Positions 46,007-58,820 of a stretch of 64,000 nt of DNA are shown here, piece by piece (within the stretch, counting starts at the first letter, position 1; each line of letters begins with the position of its first letter). The stretch spans positions 21,036,913 to 21,100,912 of the forward strand of contig NC_046677.1 in the NCBI RefSeq assembly GCF_003369915.1. The letters are read 5' to 3'. The notes beneath the pieces were generated by a model, which did not search any database, was not told where the DNA came from, and saw nothing but the letters and a program-made list of their open reading frames with translations. The stretch comes from Drosophila miranda (lineage: Eukaryota; Arthropoda; Insecta; Diptera; Drosophilidae). The translations under genes and the position numbers were made by a program.

Positions 46007-48351
46007 ATGTCCGAAGATAGCGACTATTTGTTTGCCCCCCGTCTAAGCTATGAACTGAACGGAGTGGACGCCACACAACATCAGAGTCAGCGAGTAAGTT
46101 TCAGCACAAAAAAACATTTACCAGAACTTCCTGAATACTCCCATTTGTACATGTGTGCTTAGGACTCCCAGCCATCAAAATCGGAAGCATCGGAAGAAGC
46201 TGACTATTTGTTGGCTGTCAAGCTTCAGTCCGAGGAACAAAATGAGGGCGCCGATGGCGACCTGGACGGCAGCATCCAGTTTGTTTATCCATCAAAAAAG
46301 GATGTAAAGGTTAGCAGCACTTGTTCAACGAGTTTCAATGTAAACAAGCATTTGAATCACCCTTAGAATACGTTGCCCAAGAGCTCGCCAAAGCCTAAGC
46401 CAGGCCGAACAAGTGCTGTGAGCAGAGCTGAGGACTACCTGAATCAGACCAGCAATCTGGTACATGACGACTGGGAGATTCTGGATTCCACGCCCAACAT
46501 CTTCTCCATGTTCGTGCGCTTTGACGAAAAGTTCTTTCAGAGGCGTCTGGGCGCCGTCGTCCTGGAGTGGAGCAAGCGCATGTATACGTGTGCTGGGATT
46601 TGCTATCTTCGCAGCAACAGATACACCAAGGAGATTACAATCCGGCTAAGCGAGCCGCTTCTCAAGCTACGTCCTCGCAAGGACCTCGTAGAAACTCTTC
46701 TGGTGAGTCCCTTGCCTCCCCACGAACAAGTCTCCATGTTTTCCAACCACTCATCTCTTTTTCTGTGCAGCATGAAATGATCCATGCCTATTGCTTTATA
46801 CAGAACATACGCGAGGGCAACGGCGGCCACGGTCCGAATTTCAAAAAAATCATGACTACCATAAACCAGGTGGCCGGGACTAACATCACCGTCTATCATA
46901 CCTTTCACGATGAGGTGGAAATGTATAAGACTCACGTCTGGCGCTGCACGGGCATCTGTCAGAGCCGTCATCCTTTCCGCGGCTGGGTTAAACGCACCTC
47001 GAACCGCCCCCCAGGCCCCAATGATCAGTGGTGGGAGAAGCACACGCGCGATTGCGGCGGAACGTTTATGAAAGTTAGCGAGTATATCGTCAATCCGCCC
47101 GCCAAGAAGCAGGCCATCGACTCAAACGTAGCCAATGGTCTGCTATCCAACTTGGTCGGTAGCGTTCCGTCCACCTCGTACCCGGGACAGTCTCGCAATC
47201 CATTTGCCATGCCCACCAGCAGCAAGCCGCCGACCAAGTCCAATGTCGTGGACCAGAAGGAAAACAAAGCTAAAACGGCCAAAGAAAACCTCTTGACTGG
47301 CGAAGGCTACACTTTGTCCGGGTCCACAGCTGCGGGTGGCTCCACTACTAGAAATTCCGACTTCGTGCGTAATGTTTGGCAGAAGCGCTTTGAGAATAAG
47401 CCAACTAAAGAGGCGCAGGAAGAGACCGAGAAAAGCACTGGAAAGCGTCCCCATAGCTACGTTGATGGTAGTCCTATTCTGTCCTGGGAGTCATATGATG
47501 AGGACGTTTTGATTGCATATGATATTACGCCCACAGTTTTGATCCTGAGCAGCGATGACGAAAGGGACAATGATAACGAGGAAAAAAAGAAGACTGAAAA
47601 CGAATACGTCAAGAACTCAACTTTATTTTCAAGTGGAATAAGCAGTCAGGAGAGGACGCGCAAGATCAAGGAAGAGGTAATGTTCGACGAGTCCCAGGAT
47701 TTTGGCGAAGATGATATCGTTCTTATTGACGATGAGTACGATGACGAGCAGAACCTTGATAGCAGTCTTATAGCGGCCACTCAGTTGGCCGACCAGTCCG
47801 TCATAGACGACTTTTTTGGGGTGGATACCCTGCTGGCAGAGTTCCATCTGGAGAACGATGCCGTGCCGACTACGTCGCGGGCCACGAAAGATTTAAACAA
47901 CGATATTGTCATATGCCCTATCTGCTTTGGCAGAATTAAACGTTCGCAACTGTCGAATCATTTTGAAGGGTGCTTCATCACCAACAAAGAAGAACCGCCC
48001 TCCTTCAAGAAGAAGCTGCCAAAGACTAACAGGACGATGAACGCCCAGAGGCCATCGACAGCTATAACTTCAGGAAAAGGAAAGCGCTCAGCCACAGGGG
48101 GTAAACGAGCCTCCTCAAAGCAAGTATTGCGAAACGCTGGCTACACCGAGGAGGAGATGGCCCCGCTGAACTTGAGTAGCTCTAGTGATTCGGCCCAGAA
48201 TGGGACAAGCGAGGAGGAAATGCCACCGCGCCAGATGCGTCAGCGGAATCTCTTTAAAAAGACTATTACATGCCCCAAGTGCGGCCTGGAATACCTCGGC
48301 CACCATATGGAGGCCCATTGCGTCCTCTGCGCCGGAAAGCGCCGCCGCTAA
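46007..48351 (+). CDS. mh: SPRTN/maternal haploid-type protease, copy 2
   Basis: Exons 46007-46093, 46163-46309, 46367-46702 and 46771-48351 repeat copy 1 exactly in structure, 716 residues, with no stop or frameshift. I see two amino-acid differences from copy 1: Gly20 to Val, and Lys552 to Asn just after the PIP-like motif. The HEMIH site, SHP-like motif, PIP-like motif and both zinc fingers are unchanged. The same 5' relic (less than 80 bp upstream) and poly(A) signal (about 48479) are present, so both copies probably have the same promoter strength unless the flanking hAT sequence matters. Two intact copies imply a recent duplication, a dosage effect, or an assembly error; only reads or long-range PCR data could separate these. 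Confidence 0.92.
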
Positions 48352-48857
48352 TATACTTTGTTACCTAATAATATTCCATATATCTAATCTAATATTTCCA
48401 TAAATCATACATTGAATGTTATGCTCCTTACTTAATTGGAACACATTTTTTTTTTTTTTTCGTTTTCTCCCTACGTTAAATAAATGAACAAAAGCATTAA
48501 GAGTTGTTAAAAGAGTCGTCCAAAGTAGCGAAGGTTGGGTCGGTTTTCGTAGCGGTTTGCCAGTCCCGGCCAATGTACTACGAACATGTCCACAATGGGC
48601 AGCAGGAGACGCCGAATCTGCAATACTGTGGATACAACAGATTTTCGTCCTTTGTGGGGTCGGAAAAGGGTGGGGCGAAATTTCGAGATATACGTTGTTA
48701 AGCTATTAAGCGTTTTTAATAACTGTTGCAATTTTTGAAGTTAAGGAAAGTCGATAGGTTCTATATAATTCACAATTTATTTGCATATGTAAACCAACTT
48801 ATCGCGTATGTACATATGGGGACGATTTGGCGAACGATTGATGCGAGGATGTTAATC

Positions 48858-49767
48858 CAATAGCTGCGACGATTAGCTCAAGACTGACAATGCAAGGGCT
48901 GACGGGCCAAATTGCCGGGCCCTATGCAGCAAGCTTAGACGCGAGCGAGAGAGTAGGATAGCTCGGGGCCGCTGTTAAGCGGAGTATGAGAGACTGCAAT
49001 ATAAAGAGACGAAAGAATTCCGCTGCATGTACATATGCGATAGCAAATGATCTTTACAGTGGGGGCATTGGAAATGACAACAACAAAATGCATTTCCTTT
49101 GGGCCGCACCACTGGCAATAATTTACAATATTTAAGCTGCTTGACCCGACATACTCCCCCCGTTGGAAGCCTGACTTTCAACAGCATCTTTAAGGGGCAG
49201 CAGGTACAGCATGTTGACGGCGCGCTTGCTGATTCCAGATGACGTCTTCAGCACAGCAACTCGGGAAACGCCATCTCGTCCAGCAAAAGCTCGACCACTC
49301 TCGCCAGTGGCCAGTTCATGGGCGGAAGATTCTCATCCTTGACAATAACCAAATCTCCGACTGCTAAACTAGGCTTCGCAGTGCGCCACTTTTGAGCGCT
49401 GCTGCAGTGACGTAATGTACTCCTCCGTCCACCGGGACCAACAGAGCTGCTGCAGGTACGAAACGCGCTGCCAGCCGTCCAGGCGATCGAAGTTTAGCCG
49501 CATGACGTCGGGCTCAGCGAACAAATCAGGAGAGTCACCATTCAAAAAATGTGCTGGAGTTAGAACATCTAGATCTGCAACGTATTCTAAGGGTGATTCA
49601 AATGCTTGTTTACATTGAAACTCGTTGAAGAAGTGCTGCTAACCTTTACATCCTTTTTTGATGGATAAACAAACTGGATGCTGCCGTCCAGGTCGCCATC
49701 GGCGCCCTCATTTTGTTCCTCGGACTGAAGCTTGGCAGCCAACAAATAGTCAGCTTCTTCCGATGCT
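48858..49767 (-). mobile_element. Copy 2 of the BEL/Pao LTR, pol fragment and inverted mh exon 2
   Basis: Exact counterpart of 41990-42899: LTR to 49151, pol fragment 49152-49587 and the inverted exon 2/intron 2 copy 49588-49767. The same frameshift is present. Confidence 0.85.
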
Positions 49768-51726
49768 ACATATGTATATGCTTATGTGTGGATCAGCCAC
49801 CGCATCGAAGCGGAAATGAGTTGGCATTCAATTCGCAAAACATTCCTTAATTGCCGACCACGCAAAGGCTTCCTTTGGCTTTCTCTGTACGAGTATCTCC
49901 CTTTTGTATCGAACCTTTGACCCTAGCTAATTGAGCGTGGGATTTGCGGGGTATACGGATTTTAGGCGGAGACAAATTGCTACAATGTTTTGGGTGCCGC
50001 CCATGTACGAGTAGCGTGATAATTCCATTATGATTTAATTAAAATCGCATGAAAATAGTAACGAAAATAAATAAAATTTGTCACATGTCACGAACAAAAA
50101 ACCGAAAGCTGTCATAAAAAAGAAAAACACTTAAGAAATAAAAGTAAAATGAAATAAAATGTGATAAAATTCAGAGAAAAAATGGGTGGCAACTAAGCCA
50201 CGAATAAACGTTTTGGCCATTTCAACTTGTCGCACGGCTTTTATTTGTTTTTTTTTTTGTTTGTTGCTTTTTTGTTGGCTGCAACTTACATATTTGCTCT
50301 GCTGCGAAAATGTCGTACAGAGTTTTCAATAAAACTGGCCATTTATCAACGGCAAGGGGAAACAGCAACAGCAACGGCATCGGCACAACGGCTTTTGAGA
50401 ATCGACAATCGAATGTTGCGCATACGCCCCGTGGCCCGAGGGCAACCGTTGGCTGCTGGCTGCACATGCGCATGCTCGCTCTTCGACTCCAACGCTTATG
50501 ATGTGATTCGAGTTCGAGCTCGGATTTGGATTTGAATTTGGATTTGATTTTCTATTGCTCAGGCCTTAACCTCAGCCCCGCCGATTCAGCCCCTGCCAAT
50601 AATCGACATCCATTCGATCGAGCAAGTCGCATTTTTCACGCTTTGTCAACTTTGGCTGCTTTCTGCTTCAGGTAGCCGGCTCTGGTAGCCGGCTATGGCT
50701 CGAATATGGGGAGGAGTCTCTAGTGCCGCAGATTAGTGTCAAGATTTGCATACGAAATCGTATATCTGCTGCCAGGTGCGTGTGTGCTCCACACACAGCA
50801 CGGCTTTGGCTCTGGCTATGGCTAATTTGGCAATAGTGTGGCCAAATTTGGCTAATTCCGAATGAATGCAGTTGCCAACTGCCAAATGTGCGTCCTGCCC
50901 ATGAATCATTCTCGCCAAACGACCTGAACGATGGTGATGTGAATCATTTGCTTGGAACATAAGGGGCAGATCTAGATATGTCACTACTGGCTAAATGCCT
51001 GACTGAACTCTTAAGCAAAGCCGACTTAACATGACCATAAAGTGGCGTAACTTATCAGGTGATTAGGTTCCATTAAAGGCAGCATTATCTACTGCTGATA
51101 AATCTCTTCCATTCAAACTATTTTTTATGGCTGATCCAACTCTTTGAATTTCTGGTGCACACTTTGATGGTTGGTTCCAACAACTTGCTGCGTTTCATAA
51201 GAGCTACCAAAAGAAACTTACAAGCCTCGTGATACTAAAAGGGTCTGCCTTGCCTAGATTGCTTTTTATTTAGCCGATGTATAGGTGAAATTATATCGAT
51301 CCCCATCCCCTCTTATGGGATAAGTAAATATTTGCTCCACCTCTTCAAAATGTGTATTATCTGATAGAATTTGGAATTATTTTTTGCATCTATCTTTAGA
51401 AAACAGTTCAGATCTGAGAACCCATTCTGATAGGCTTCACCAAAAATGTACATATAAGCAAATCTCTTCTCTTCGTTCCCAATCGCAATCTATGTGGCTG
51501 CTCCCTAAAGCGGTAAGTAGATGGATAGCTTGGAATATTATTGTTGATATCAGATTATACATTTCCCCAGCTAAGATGTCAAGTGTGGCGGTGACCGTGA
51601 TCATAAATCTGTCACGCATCTGCCACCATCTAGAAGATCATCAAGATTACTAAAAACCATAAATTATGAATATTTACTTGAATTAAGGGTTCTTACATCA
51701 AATTAAGAGTCGATAAATTTAGCATA
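49768..51726. other. Non-coding part of duplication unit 2
   Basis: Same sequence as 42900-44858, with a handful of single-base differences (for example near 49979, 50834 and 50891). No gene seen. Confidence 0.45.
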
Positions 51727-52886
51727 AAATAATATCAATATATAGTATTCTGCAAATAATAAAATTTAAATAATTTGAATTTGAATTAAGCGCATAGAAA
51801 ATATATTCGGCAGCAGCCCTGGTTTGACCAGAAAAAAAGAAATTTAGTTCCAATTATTACCGCCATATTCCATAGTGGCGCCTTTTTTGGCCAGAAAAAA
51901 ACTCGGCCAGACGGCGCTACACCAGTCATCTTAGTTCAGTTAACAGCCAATACTTTTTGAGCTGGCGCATTTTGAAACGGAAACGGCCAATACCAAAAGA
52001 AACGACTGAAAAGGAATGCAACAAAGAATAAGAATGCGCCCCTCGTTGCGGAAACCACCCACACAGGAAGTACTTTTGCGGCCATTGAGGTCCAGCACGC
52101 TTCCCAATGATCATTGCTCCAATAGATCGGCCATCTATTCGGCGTTAGCATAGCATACATATAAAGCAAGTGTACTACTACAGTCGTTATTTGGTAAATA
52201 AAAGGATAGACCTCAAAACTTTACTATATACTTAGCCTCTTAAAAAAAATTCTCAAAAGTATACTGAATATTTTTTTATTAATCTTTTTACGAATAGTTT
52301 TTAACATATAAAAGATAATACCTCTTGAAAATTGAAATGCACTTCAATTCATTCCAAGCTGACTTGATAGATTGTAGCCCATAGATCTGCATATATTGTT
52401 TTTCAACTTCTTCCAGCCGATGCCAAGAACTGCATAGTCAATGGAGCTGCATAAAACTTCCTCCAAGAAAACAAAACTAAGCAAAAACCCATCCAAATAG
52501 TACTAGTGTCTGGCTAGCTGTCTGGCAGCGGCAGCATGGGGCATCCCCAAGAGTCGACGTCATCGTCGGGAGTCCACGGTAACAACAAACAGCGCTGCTG
52601 GCATCAGCATCAGCAGAGACATCCAACGCCGGCGCCAGCGCCGCAGTTGCTTGGTTGTGGGGCACTTTGACTGCGAAGCCTGCGAGTGGCAAGGCACAGT
52701 CGTTCCTCGGCCGAGCAACCGTTTGCATCGCGCGCGCAATTCCCGCAGCTCTCTCTCTCGCTGAGTCTCTCTCCGCTTTGAAGGATAAAAATACAGTGCA
52801 AAAAGGAGACCGGCGCCACAGAGTCGCCTATCAGTCCCGCAAGGATTCGCAGTTATCATTCCAGTTGCAGCTCCTTTAAGGAAGCC
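51727..52886 (+). other. Unique DNA, then upstream and 5' leader of the second Ly6 gene
   Basis: AT-rich DNA to about 52480, then GC-richer sequence to the ATG at 52887. GATAAAAATA at 52784-52793 is a weak TATA candidate, and ATCAGTC at 52830-52836 an initiator candidate, but their spacing (about 47 bp) is larger than usual. No other gene supported. Confidence 0.4.
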
Positions 52887-55800
52887 ATGACGGCAGTGCC
52901 CATGAAAGCCCTCATCGCTGGGGTCTTCTTGCTGGCAAATGCCTGGCACATTTCAGGTGAGCAACAGAAACTGAAGCAGAGACCCTCAGGTGTTGCCGCT
53001 AAGTGTCGATCAGTACCAGAACATGGGCCATAATTTCTGTTTAAACATAATCCCGCAAGAACAGTACACATTTTTCATTAATTTCTGTTTACGTGTAATT
53101 CCATCTGCCCCCACAAGGCCGCCCCAGGTTGCGATTAGTTTGGATGGTGGTTGTGTCGACTGTGATGGTTTCCATATAGAGTCCATGAATGAAATTTTCC
53201 CAATTTTACCATTTTCCCCATCTCTCGATTTTGTTTATGTAGTGGCTGGGCTTCCTCTTTTCGTGCGATTCGTGCAAAAGTTTTTACGATTCTCCTTTGC
53301 GGTGTTTATGAAAATTCTTTCAGCTCTTCTGTCGGCACAATATTCTTACAACTTTCGCGTTCATTTAATTTCATTTAATTTCAGTTAGAATCTATACAAT
53401 TTACTTCACACATTTCACCCAGAGGTTTTTATGCTTTTTGCGTTTTGCTCGAAGATTTATGAGCGACAGTTTTCCTCGAGCACTCAAAATGATAGAGGTG
53501 TCCGCTGTTTTTATCTGTCATAAACAAATTAATAGCGAATGGCGAATATAATGATATATTAATGGGGCAATATGTGTTTAGAGACATGGCTCTGTTTATT
53601 GTGACTGGGGAACACGTGTGGAGAGTGACAGCGGGTGGAAGATAATTGAAGATTCTCTAGAGGCTTGATTTGTTTCGGGCAGAGTAAACTGAAAGAGAAA
53701 TATCAATGCATAGAGCATCTTTTATTGTTGATCCATAGATGTGATTGTTTATAAAGGAATTATGGCGGTACAACTAAACTGAAAGTTAAACATCATGAAT
53801 TGAAGGTATCCGTAAACATATTCCCTATTTGCACAAATAAAGCATTACATTTTAAAACACAAAATTAAATTAAATATGTTTTTTATTAAGTTTTTTTACA
53901 TCCATGGTTTCAATTCAAATTGAAAGAATGGGATGTGTTCGTTCTTAGATTTACGGAAGGCACTTAGAGTACTCAATTGCTAAACGTTACATTTTGAATG
54001 ACATTCTACAGCAATTGATTAAGAAGTGGTACAAATTCTAAGTGCTTGAACCAAACTCATTTCTGATCTTCATAACTTAAATCTCTCATTAAATTAATCG
54101 TAATAATTTTTTCCATTCCCTTAAGCGTCTAGTCCCATCTTTACACCTTGTCACTATCAGCTTTTTCCGCAATTATTCTTTCGAAATAAGAGAAAAAAGG
54201 TGGGTCATTGCTTGCTTAATGAACATCGCTATATGCACAGTGATGTACTCGTACCTCGTATATATCTGCATATAGCATTTTCTGTTCAGTGATTTTCACG
54301 CGTTTTTCAGTGATTGGCAACCTGCATGGCATAAAAACCAAATATTTTCCCCGACTGCCACACGGCCAGACATTTGCACAATATTTATTTTGATATTTTT
54401 CGTTTGCTTGGTTTCACTTGGTTTCCCGAAAACAAAATCTATAAAATGCTGAATGCAAATTCCATAATTGGAATGCTGAATCGACTCTGATGAATGCATC
54501 GTGATTGGGCCATTAAATGGGGAATCGAAGCAGTGGCTGGGCCTGGGACTGGGGGCCCTCCTGTTGCTCTCAATTAGCCTTCCTTTATGTCCTGCAATTA
54601 TCTAATTGCTTTGTTTTTGCCTCTGACTGCCTCTGCCTCTGGTGCGCCTTCAATCTGGACTCGGATCGAGAGTGCGCATGTCTGACTGGCGCCAGGATGG
54701 CGTCTGCTCCAGTTTCCAGCAGCGATTGACTTACTCCCGCTGTCTTCTTCAGCAGCATCCATATCTGGCATCTCCAACAGTGCCCAGTCCCCAGTGCCAG
54801 CGACAAAGTGCTCCTATAGAAACTATGTCACATTCTGGTGTCCTTCTTTGGGGGTTAGTTCTCTTTTGTTAGAGCCCCTGTTCAATGGCAGGAATTGCGT
54901 AACTTGCGCCAGCCGATAATGAGGATACGGCCAGGGAATGGGCATGGTACTCCCACAAAGGAAGTGACACACATCCGATCCGTATCAAATTATATTTGTT
55001 ATTGTCTGGATACAATGTTTTTATGGGGGTGTTAAATTTACTTTCGCTTGAAACCCTGTTTACAGGGTAAATTCTGGGGCTTTGGGGGTGGATGGTGGTA
55101 TCAGAAGGAACCATCGAGTATAGGGTTGCAGAAGAACTTCCTTCAGACAAGTCTCAACTTTCAATTACCCGAAACCGAAACCCGTTGCGAAACAAGAGGG
55201 AAGCCAAAGCAATGCCAAAGCAGTGGCATATGCGTGACCTTACCAAACGCTTAGAGAATGTTAAACAAAACCGTTAAAATCCGACCTTGAGCTGGCCATA
55301 ATGTTGAGGCAGTAAAAAACAATCAATTACTCACACTATCACACCATAAAGGGGAAAACTCTCCGGCAATTACCTGAAATTGCATGGCAAATTCCAAAAC
55401 AAAATACTTTGCAAGGCTCTGAAGGAGAGTCTGACAGTTGCTGGGCCTAGTTAATGCATATGTCCAGTCAATAGTGGGTGGAAAGCAGCACCTAAAGCAA
55501 CCAAAACACCCAAGGAACTTCCATTCCAAGCAGCCCCGTCTGACATGCCAAGGACACACCAATTGGCGCTAGAGTTAAGACTGAATGGTGGACTTTGAGC
55601 GTCTACGTAATATCTTCCGCCAGGCTGTAATAATGTAATTTAGCGAAAACTTTACAAAAATGAAATACAAATGTTTTACAGTCAATATTTGACAGGCACT
55701 CCTCCTCGTTTGGTGTCAGGGACTGGATTGTGTGTTCAAGGCAGCTGTGGCAGAGGGGGCACGTGCCCAAGTGGCATATTTGCCTTCCAAACAAGGAAAA

Positions 55801-57585
55801 CGGGGCTAGTCCTGCCAGTCTTGACCAGCAGGACATGCAAAAACGTTCTCAAGGACTCAACCCGATCTTGATTCACTGTCAGGCCAAATCACGCAAACTT
55901 CTCAAGCCAATTAGTGGGGGGCTTCTCCCTCTTCGGGCCCACTTTTGAATGAGTCTTGAATTAATTAATTCATTTGTCTAATCCTATAAATATTTGGAGA
56001 ATTCTCATGTTTTGTGCGTGAAAAATAAATACATATACATATTCGAGGTGCGAATCCAACGCACCACGAAAACAAATTATAAAGAAAACCAAATAAACAT
56101 TTGTTCGGGAATAAAAGAAATGATCATTATGGGGGATATATAAAGCTATATTTATGTGAGGAGATCAATCAGGGAAAGTTACGTGGGAAGAGGGGGATAA
56201 TCGAAGAAATTTCAATGACTTATTGGAAGAGAAAAATGAAAGCATCGATAGTACAATTTGTGGCAAGGAAATTCGAACAAACCGAATAACCGAATAATGA
56301 AAAAACTGAGAACAAGAGGTTGATTGATTTGCTTTATAATTTATTAAATTATTTTGGAATATATAATAGACGAATATCGATAAGAAAGTACAATGGAATG
56401 AGGGGTATAGAAGTTATGAGAATGTTTAAGTCGAACTCTTCACAAAGGATCTAGACTAATCAATCAGATTACGACATACATATGTGTATGAATATGCCTA
56501 AAACATCACGCATATGGGAAATATTGATAAGGTTCTGAACAATAGGTACCATAAAGATGGATTTATTTCCACTTTATAACCTTTTTCTTAGTCAAATTAA
56601 AGTTGAATCTCTCACTTTCCCCATCACAGCTGCAATTTGCTGTCCCCTCCTCCTATAAGCCACGCCCCGCACCGCCCAAAATTGACGCACCATTTAGCCG
56701 CATTCTCAAAGTAACTTCAGTGAATCGCCGTCATTCAGAGACTTGATGGCGTATACGTAATAAAATTGGGCTATGGCGCCGCCCCGACTGTCCACGCACC
56801 ACTCCACTGCCAGCAGTGGGCGGCACATGAACCCAGTGGCTGGCTGGCAACGATGACGATGATGATGTCAACATCGTTGTCGAAGAATCCTTCGACTCAG
56901 TGCCATGGATACACACAGAAACCGCCCCATATCGAATGGTGAAAGGAAACTGTGTCACCCTCGAGTATTTTTAGAACGCAAATAAAGTTCTCAGTTTGCC
57001 AAGAATGACCCTATGTCAGAGTGACCCTTTCAAAGGTCAACCGAAGTACGAGTGTGGCTTATTGAAATCCTCCTTCTATCTGTTTATGCCTTGCAGCCGG
57101 ACATGAGCAGCAGCATCAGCGGCATCTGCAGTGCTGGCACTGCAGTTCGGACACCATTGGGGCAGAGGACTTCTGCGATGTGACCTTCCAGGAGGACAAC
57201 ATACCCACGGATCTCATCAAGGAGCGGAACATCAATCTGCTGAGGAGCTGCAATAGCACCATCAACTCGGATCACGAGCGGCCCGTCTGCCGCAAGACTG
57301 TGGAGGAGAGTAAGTCCATCGGAAGCCTTTGTCATGTAAACCCTATTATAACTCCAATCCCCTCTAGACAATGGCAAGATGATAACCAAACGCTTCTGCT
57401 ACTACACCAACAAATCGGATCCCGTGGAGCTGTGCAACGTGACCAGTCCCGAGAAGAATGTGCGGCGGATATTCTGCGAGGACTGCCTCACAGATCGTTG
57501 CAACAGTGCCCCCGGATTGGTGGCGATTATGACGGCCATTCTTATGATACCCATCCTGGGTCTAGTCCCACAGCTGGCCATATAA
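52887..57585 (+). CDS. Ly6/uPAR (three-finger) GPI-anchored protein, 166 residues
   Basis: Exons 52887-52956, 57097-57309 and 57368-57585 give 167 codons. Exon 1 is 70 bp ending in phase 1, exactly as in the first Ly6 gene, and the last exon is 218 bp in both. Residues 1-24 are a signal peptide. Ten Ly6 cysteines follow: CWHC, FCDV, SCNST, VCRK, FCYY, LCNV, FCEDC and CNS. N-x-T/S sites occur at CNST and CNVTS. The hydrophobic C-terminus ([20 protein letters not shown]) fits a GPI signal. After the signal peptide there is a His/Gln-rich stretch not found in the first gene. It is one of the D. melanogaster 38F Ly6 genes (CG14401, CG31675 or twit would be candidates). I could not tell which. Confidence 0.88.
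52957..57096 (+). other. First intron of the second Ly6 gene (4.1 kb)
   Basis: AT-rich intron with short random open frames on both strands, none with splice or motif support. No transposon ends recognised. Confidence 0.45.
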
Positions 57586-58073
57586 ATGAAGGACTGGACT
57601 GGACTGGGCTGAAGGAAGGTCCTTCTGTAGCATCTCTCTCTCTCTACCCTGTATTTTAGTTGGAACGTGATATTTTGCCTGGTCCATGGAGACGGGCTGT
57701 TGCTGATTAACGATTTAGTTAGTTTAATTTACTCTTTAGCCTAGATTTCCCTCAAATATTAAGTAATTATATTAAGTTCTTGTACGCGTATGATTTGCCT
57801 GGCTGAGTGTCAAAGTTAGCCAAGCTCAAAGCCCCCTCTAAAAGCCTTTCCACAAATAAATATAAATATCCCAAAAATACCCCTGATACCAGTAAAAGCA
57901 GTATACTATGTGAAACATATTTTAATGTAAAGCAAACACACACAAACAAACAAAACATTCTATGTAATTATCACAGTTGCAACAAAAAAAAATGATGACT
58001 CAAAAATTAACACAAAATACTCAAGCACACACTCACTCAAACACCGAATAAAGTTTACACAATTGAATCCTCC
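57586..58073. other. Converging 3' regions of the second Ly6 gene and the secreted-protein gene
   Basis: AT-rich non-coding sequence with AATAAA-like signals near 57854. It holds the 3' UTR of the Ly6 gene (+) and the 3' UTR of the minus-strand gene. Confidence 0.45.
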
Positions 58074-58820
58074 TCAGAGATAACCCAGGAGATCTATTAT
58101 CGCGTCCAGCAGGCGCTGTTTGACGGCTTGATCGAGGGTCGCGTAGGGCTCCTCCATCTGCAGGCTCTGCCACATCTTTGCCATGTAGCTGCCGAACTCT
58201 GGCCTCTGTTGGCCACCGCTCTTGTAGCGCTCGTAGAGAAGCAGCTCCGAGTAGACCATCAGCTGGAAGGAGTCTTTGTTTCCCACCATATACAGCTGGT
58301 AGAGAAACGCAGCCATCGCGCTGGCCTTTTCCAGTCTGTACAGCCGCTTCAAGACGCTGCCGATGATTTTCTGCAGCTGTGCCGGCATGAAGAGACAGTG
58401 GAACCTCCGGGAGTGCCGCCCAATGGCCAGCTGCCACTTTCCCAGCTCGTGCTCGGGCGACTCCAGGGCTTGCTTAAAGAGCGCCGTGCTGTTTAGGGTC
58501 TCCAGATGCTCCCGGATGTGCTCGCGGAGGAGGTGCCCCTGCAGGTGCTGGCTGAGGGTGATGTTCTTGTCTTTGCTACACATCACATGTTGCATGGTCT
58601 CGTCCAGGTCCTCGATCTTGGCCACATCCCTCGGGTAGTCGGCCCGGAGCTTGCCCCAGGTGAACGCTGCCAGGGAGAGCTGCTCGTCTACGGTGCCATT
58701 GAGACCCTCGATGAGGGACAACATCCGCTTGTTGTCGTAGCAGACCACTTGGGTGCCCAGGGCCTCTATAATAGATGGCCCAAGAAGGAGGAGGAACAAC
58801 GCAAGCGATTTACCGATCAT
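58074..58820 (-). CDS. Secreted protein of unknown function, 248 residues, single exon
   Basis: Minus-strand ATG at 58820 opens 248 codons to TGA at 58074. Residues 1-20 are a strong signal peptide (ALFLLLLGPSIIEA), and no second membrane segment follows. Sequons lie at N41, N86 and N110. The body is helical, with three cysteines and a C-terminal KQRLLDAIIDLLGYL helix. It is the only minus-strand, intronless gene within the Ly6 array and does not have the Ly6 cysteine pattern. Role unknown; an extracellular or luminal protein is the safe statement. The reading frame on the opposite strand is fragmented, which supports this strand. Confidence 0.75.
   Translation of the reverse strand: MIGKSLALFLLLLGPSIIEALGTQVVCYDNKRMLSLIEGLNGTVDEQLSLAAFTWGKLRADYPRDVAKIEDLDETMQHVMCSKDKNITLSQHLQGHLLREHIREHLETLNSTALFKQALESPEHELGKWQLAIGRHSRRFHCLFMPAQLQKIIGSVLKRLYRLEKASAMAAFLYQLYMVGNKDSFQLMVYSELLLYERYKSGGQQRPEFGSYMAKMWQSLQMEEPYATLDQAVKQRLLDAIIDLLGYL

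Larger units (their letters stand above)
44880..51726 (+). repeat. Tandem segmental duplication, unit 2
   Basis: Second copy of the 6.85-kb unit. It carries only the right end of the hAT element (to 45729) and the right end of the inverted-terminal repeat (to 45103), without their left partners, which shows that the duplication followed those insertions. After 51726 the sequence turns to unrelated DNA. Confidence 0.95.

Noticed and set aside
52784-52837. TATA/Inr promoter for the second Ly6 gene
   Set aside because: GATAAAAATA and ATCAGTC are about 47 bp apart, too far for a standard TATA-Inr pair; left as weak candidates only.
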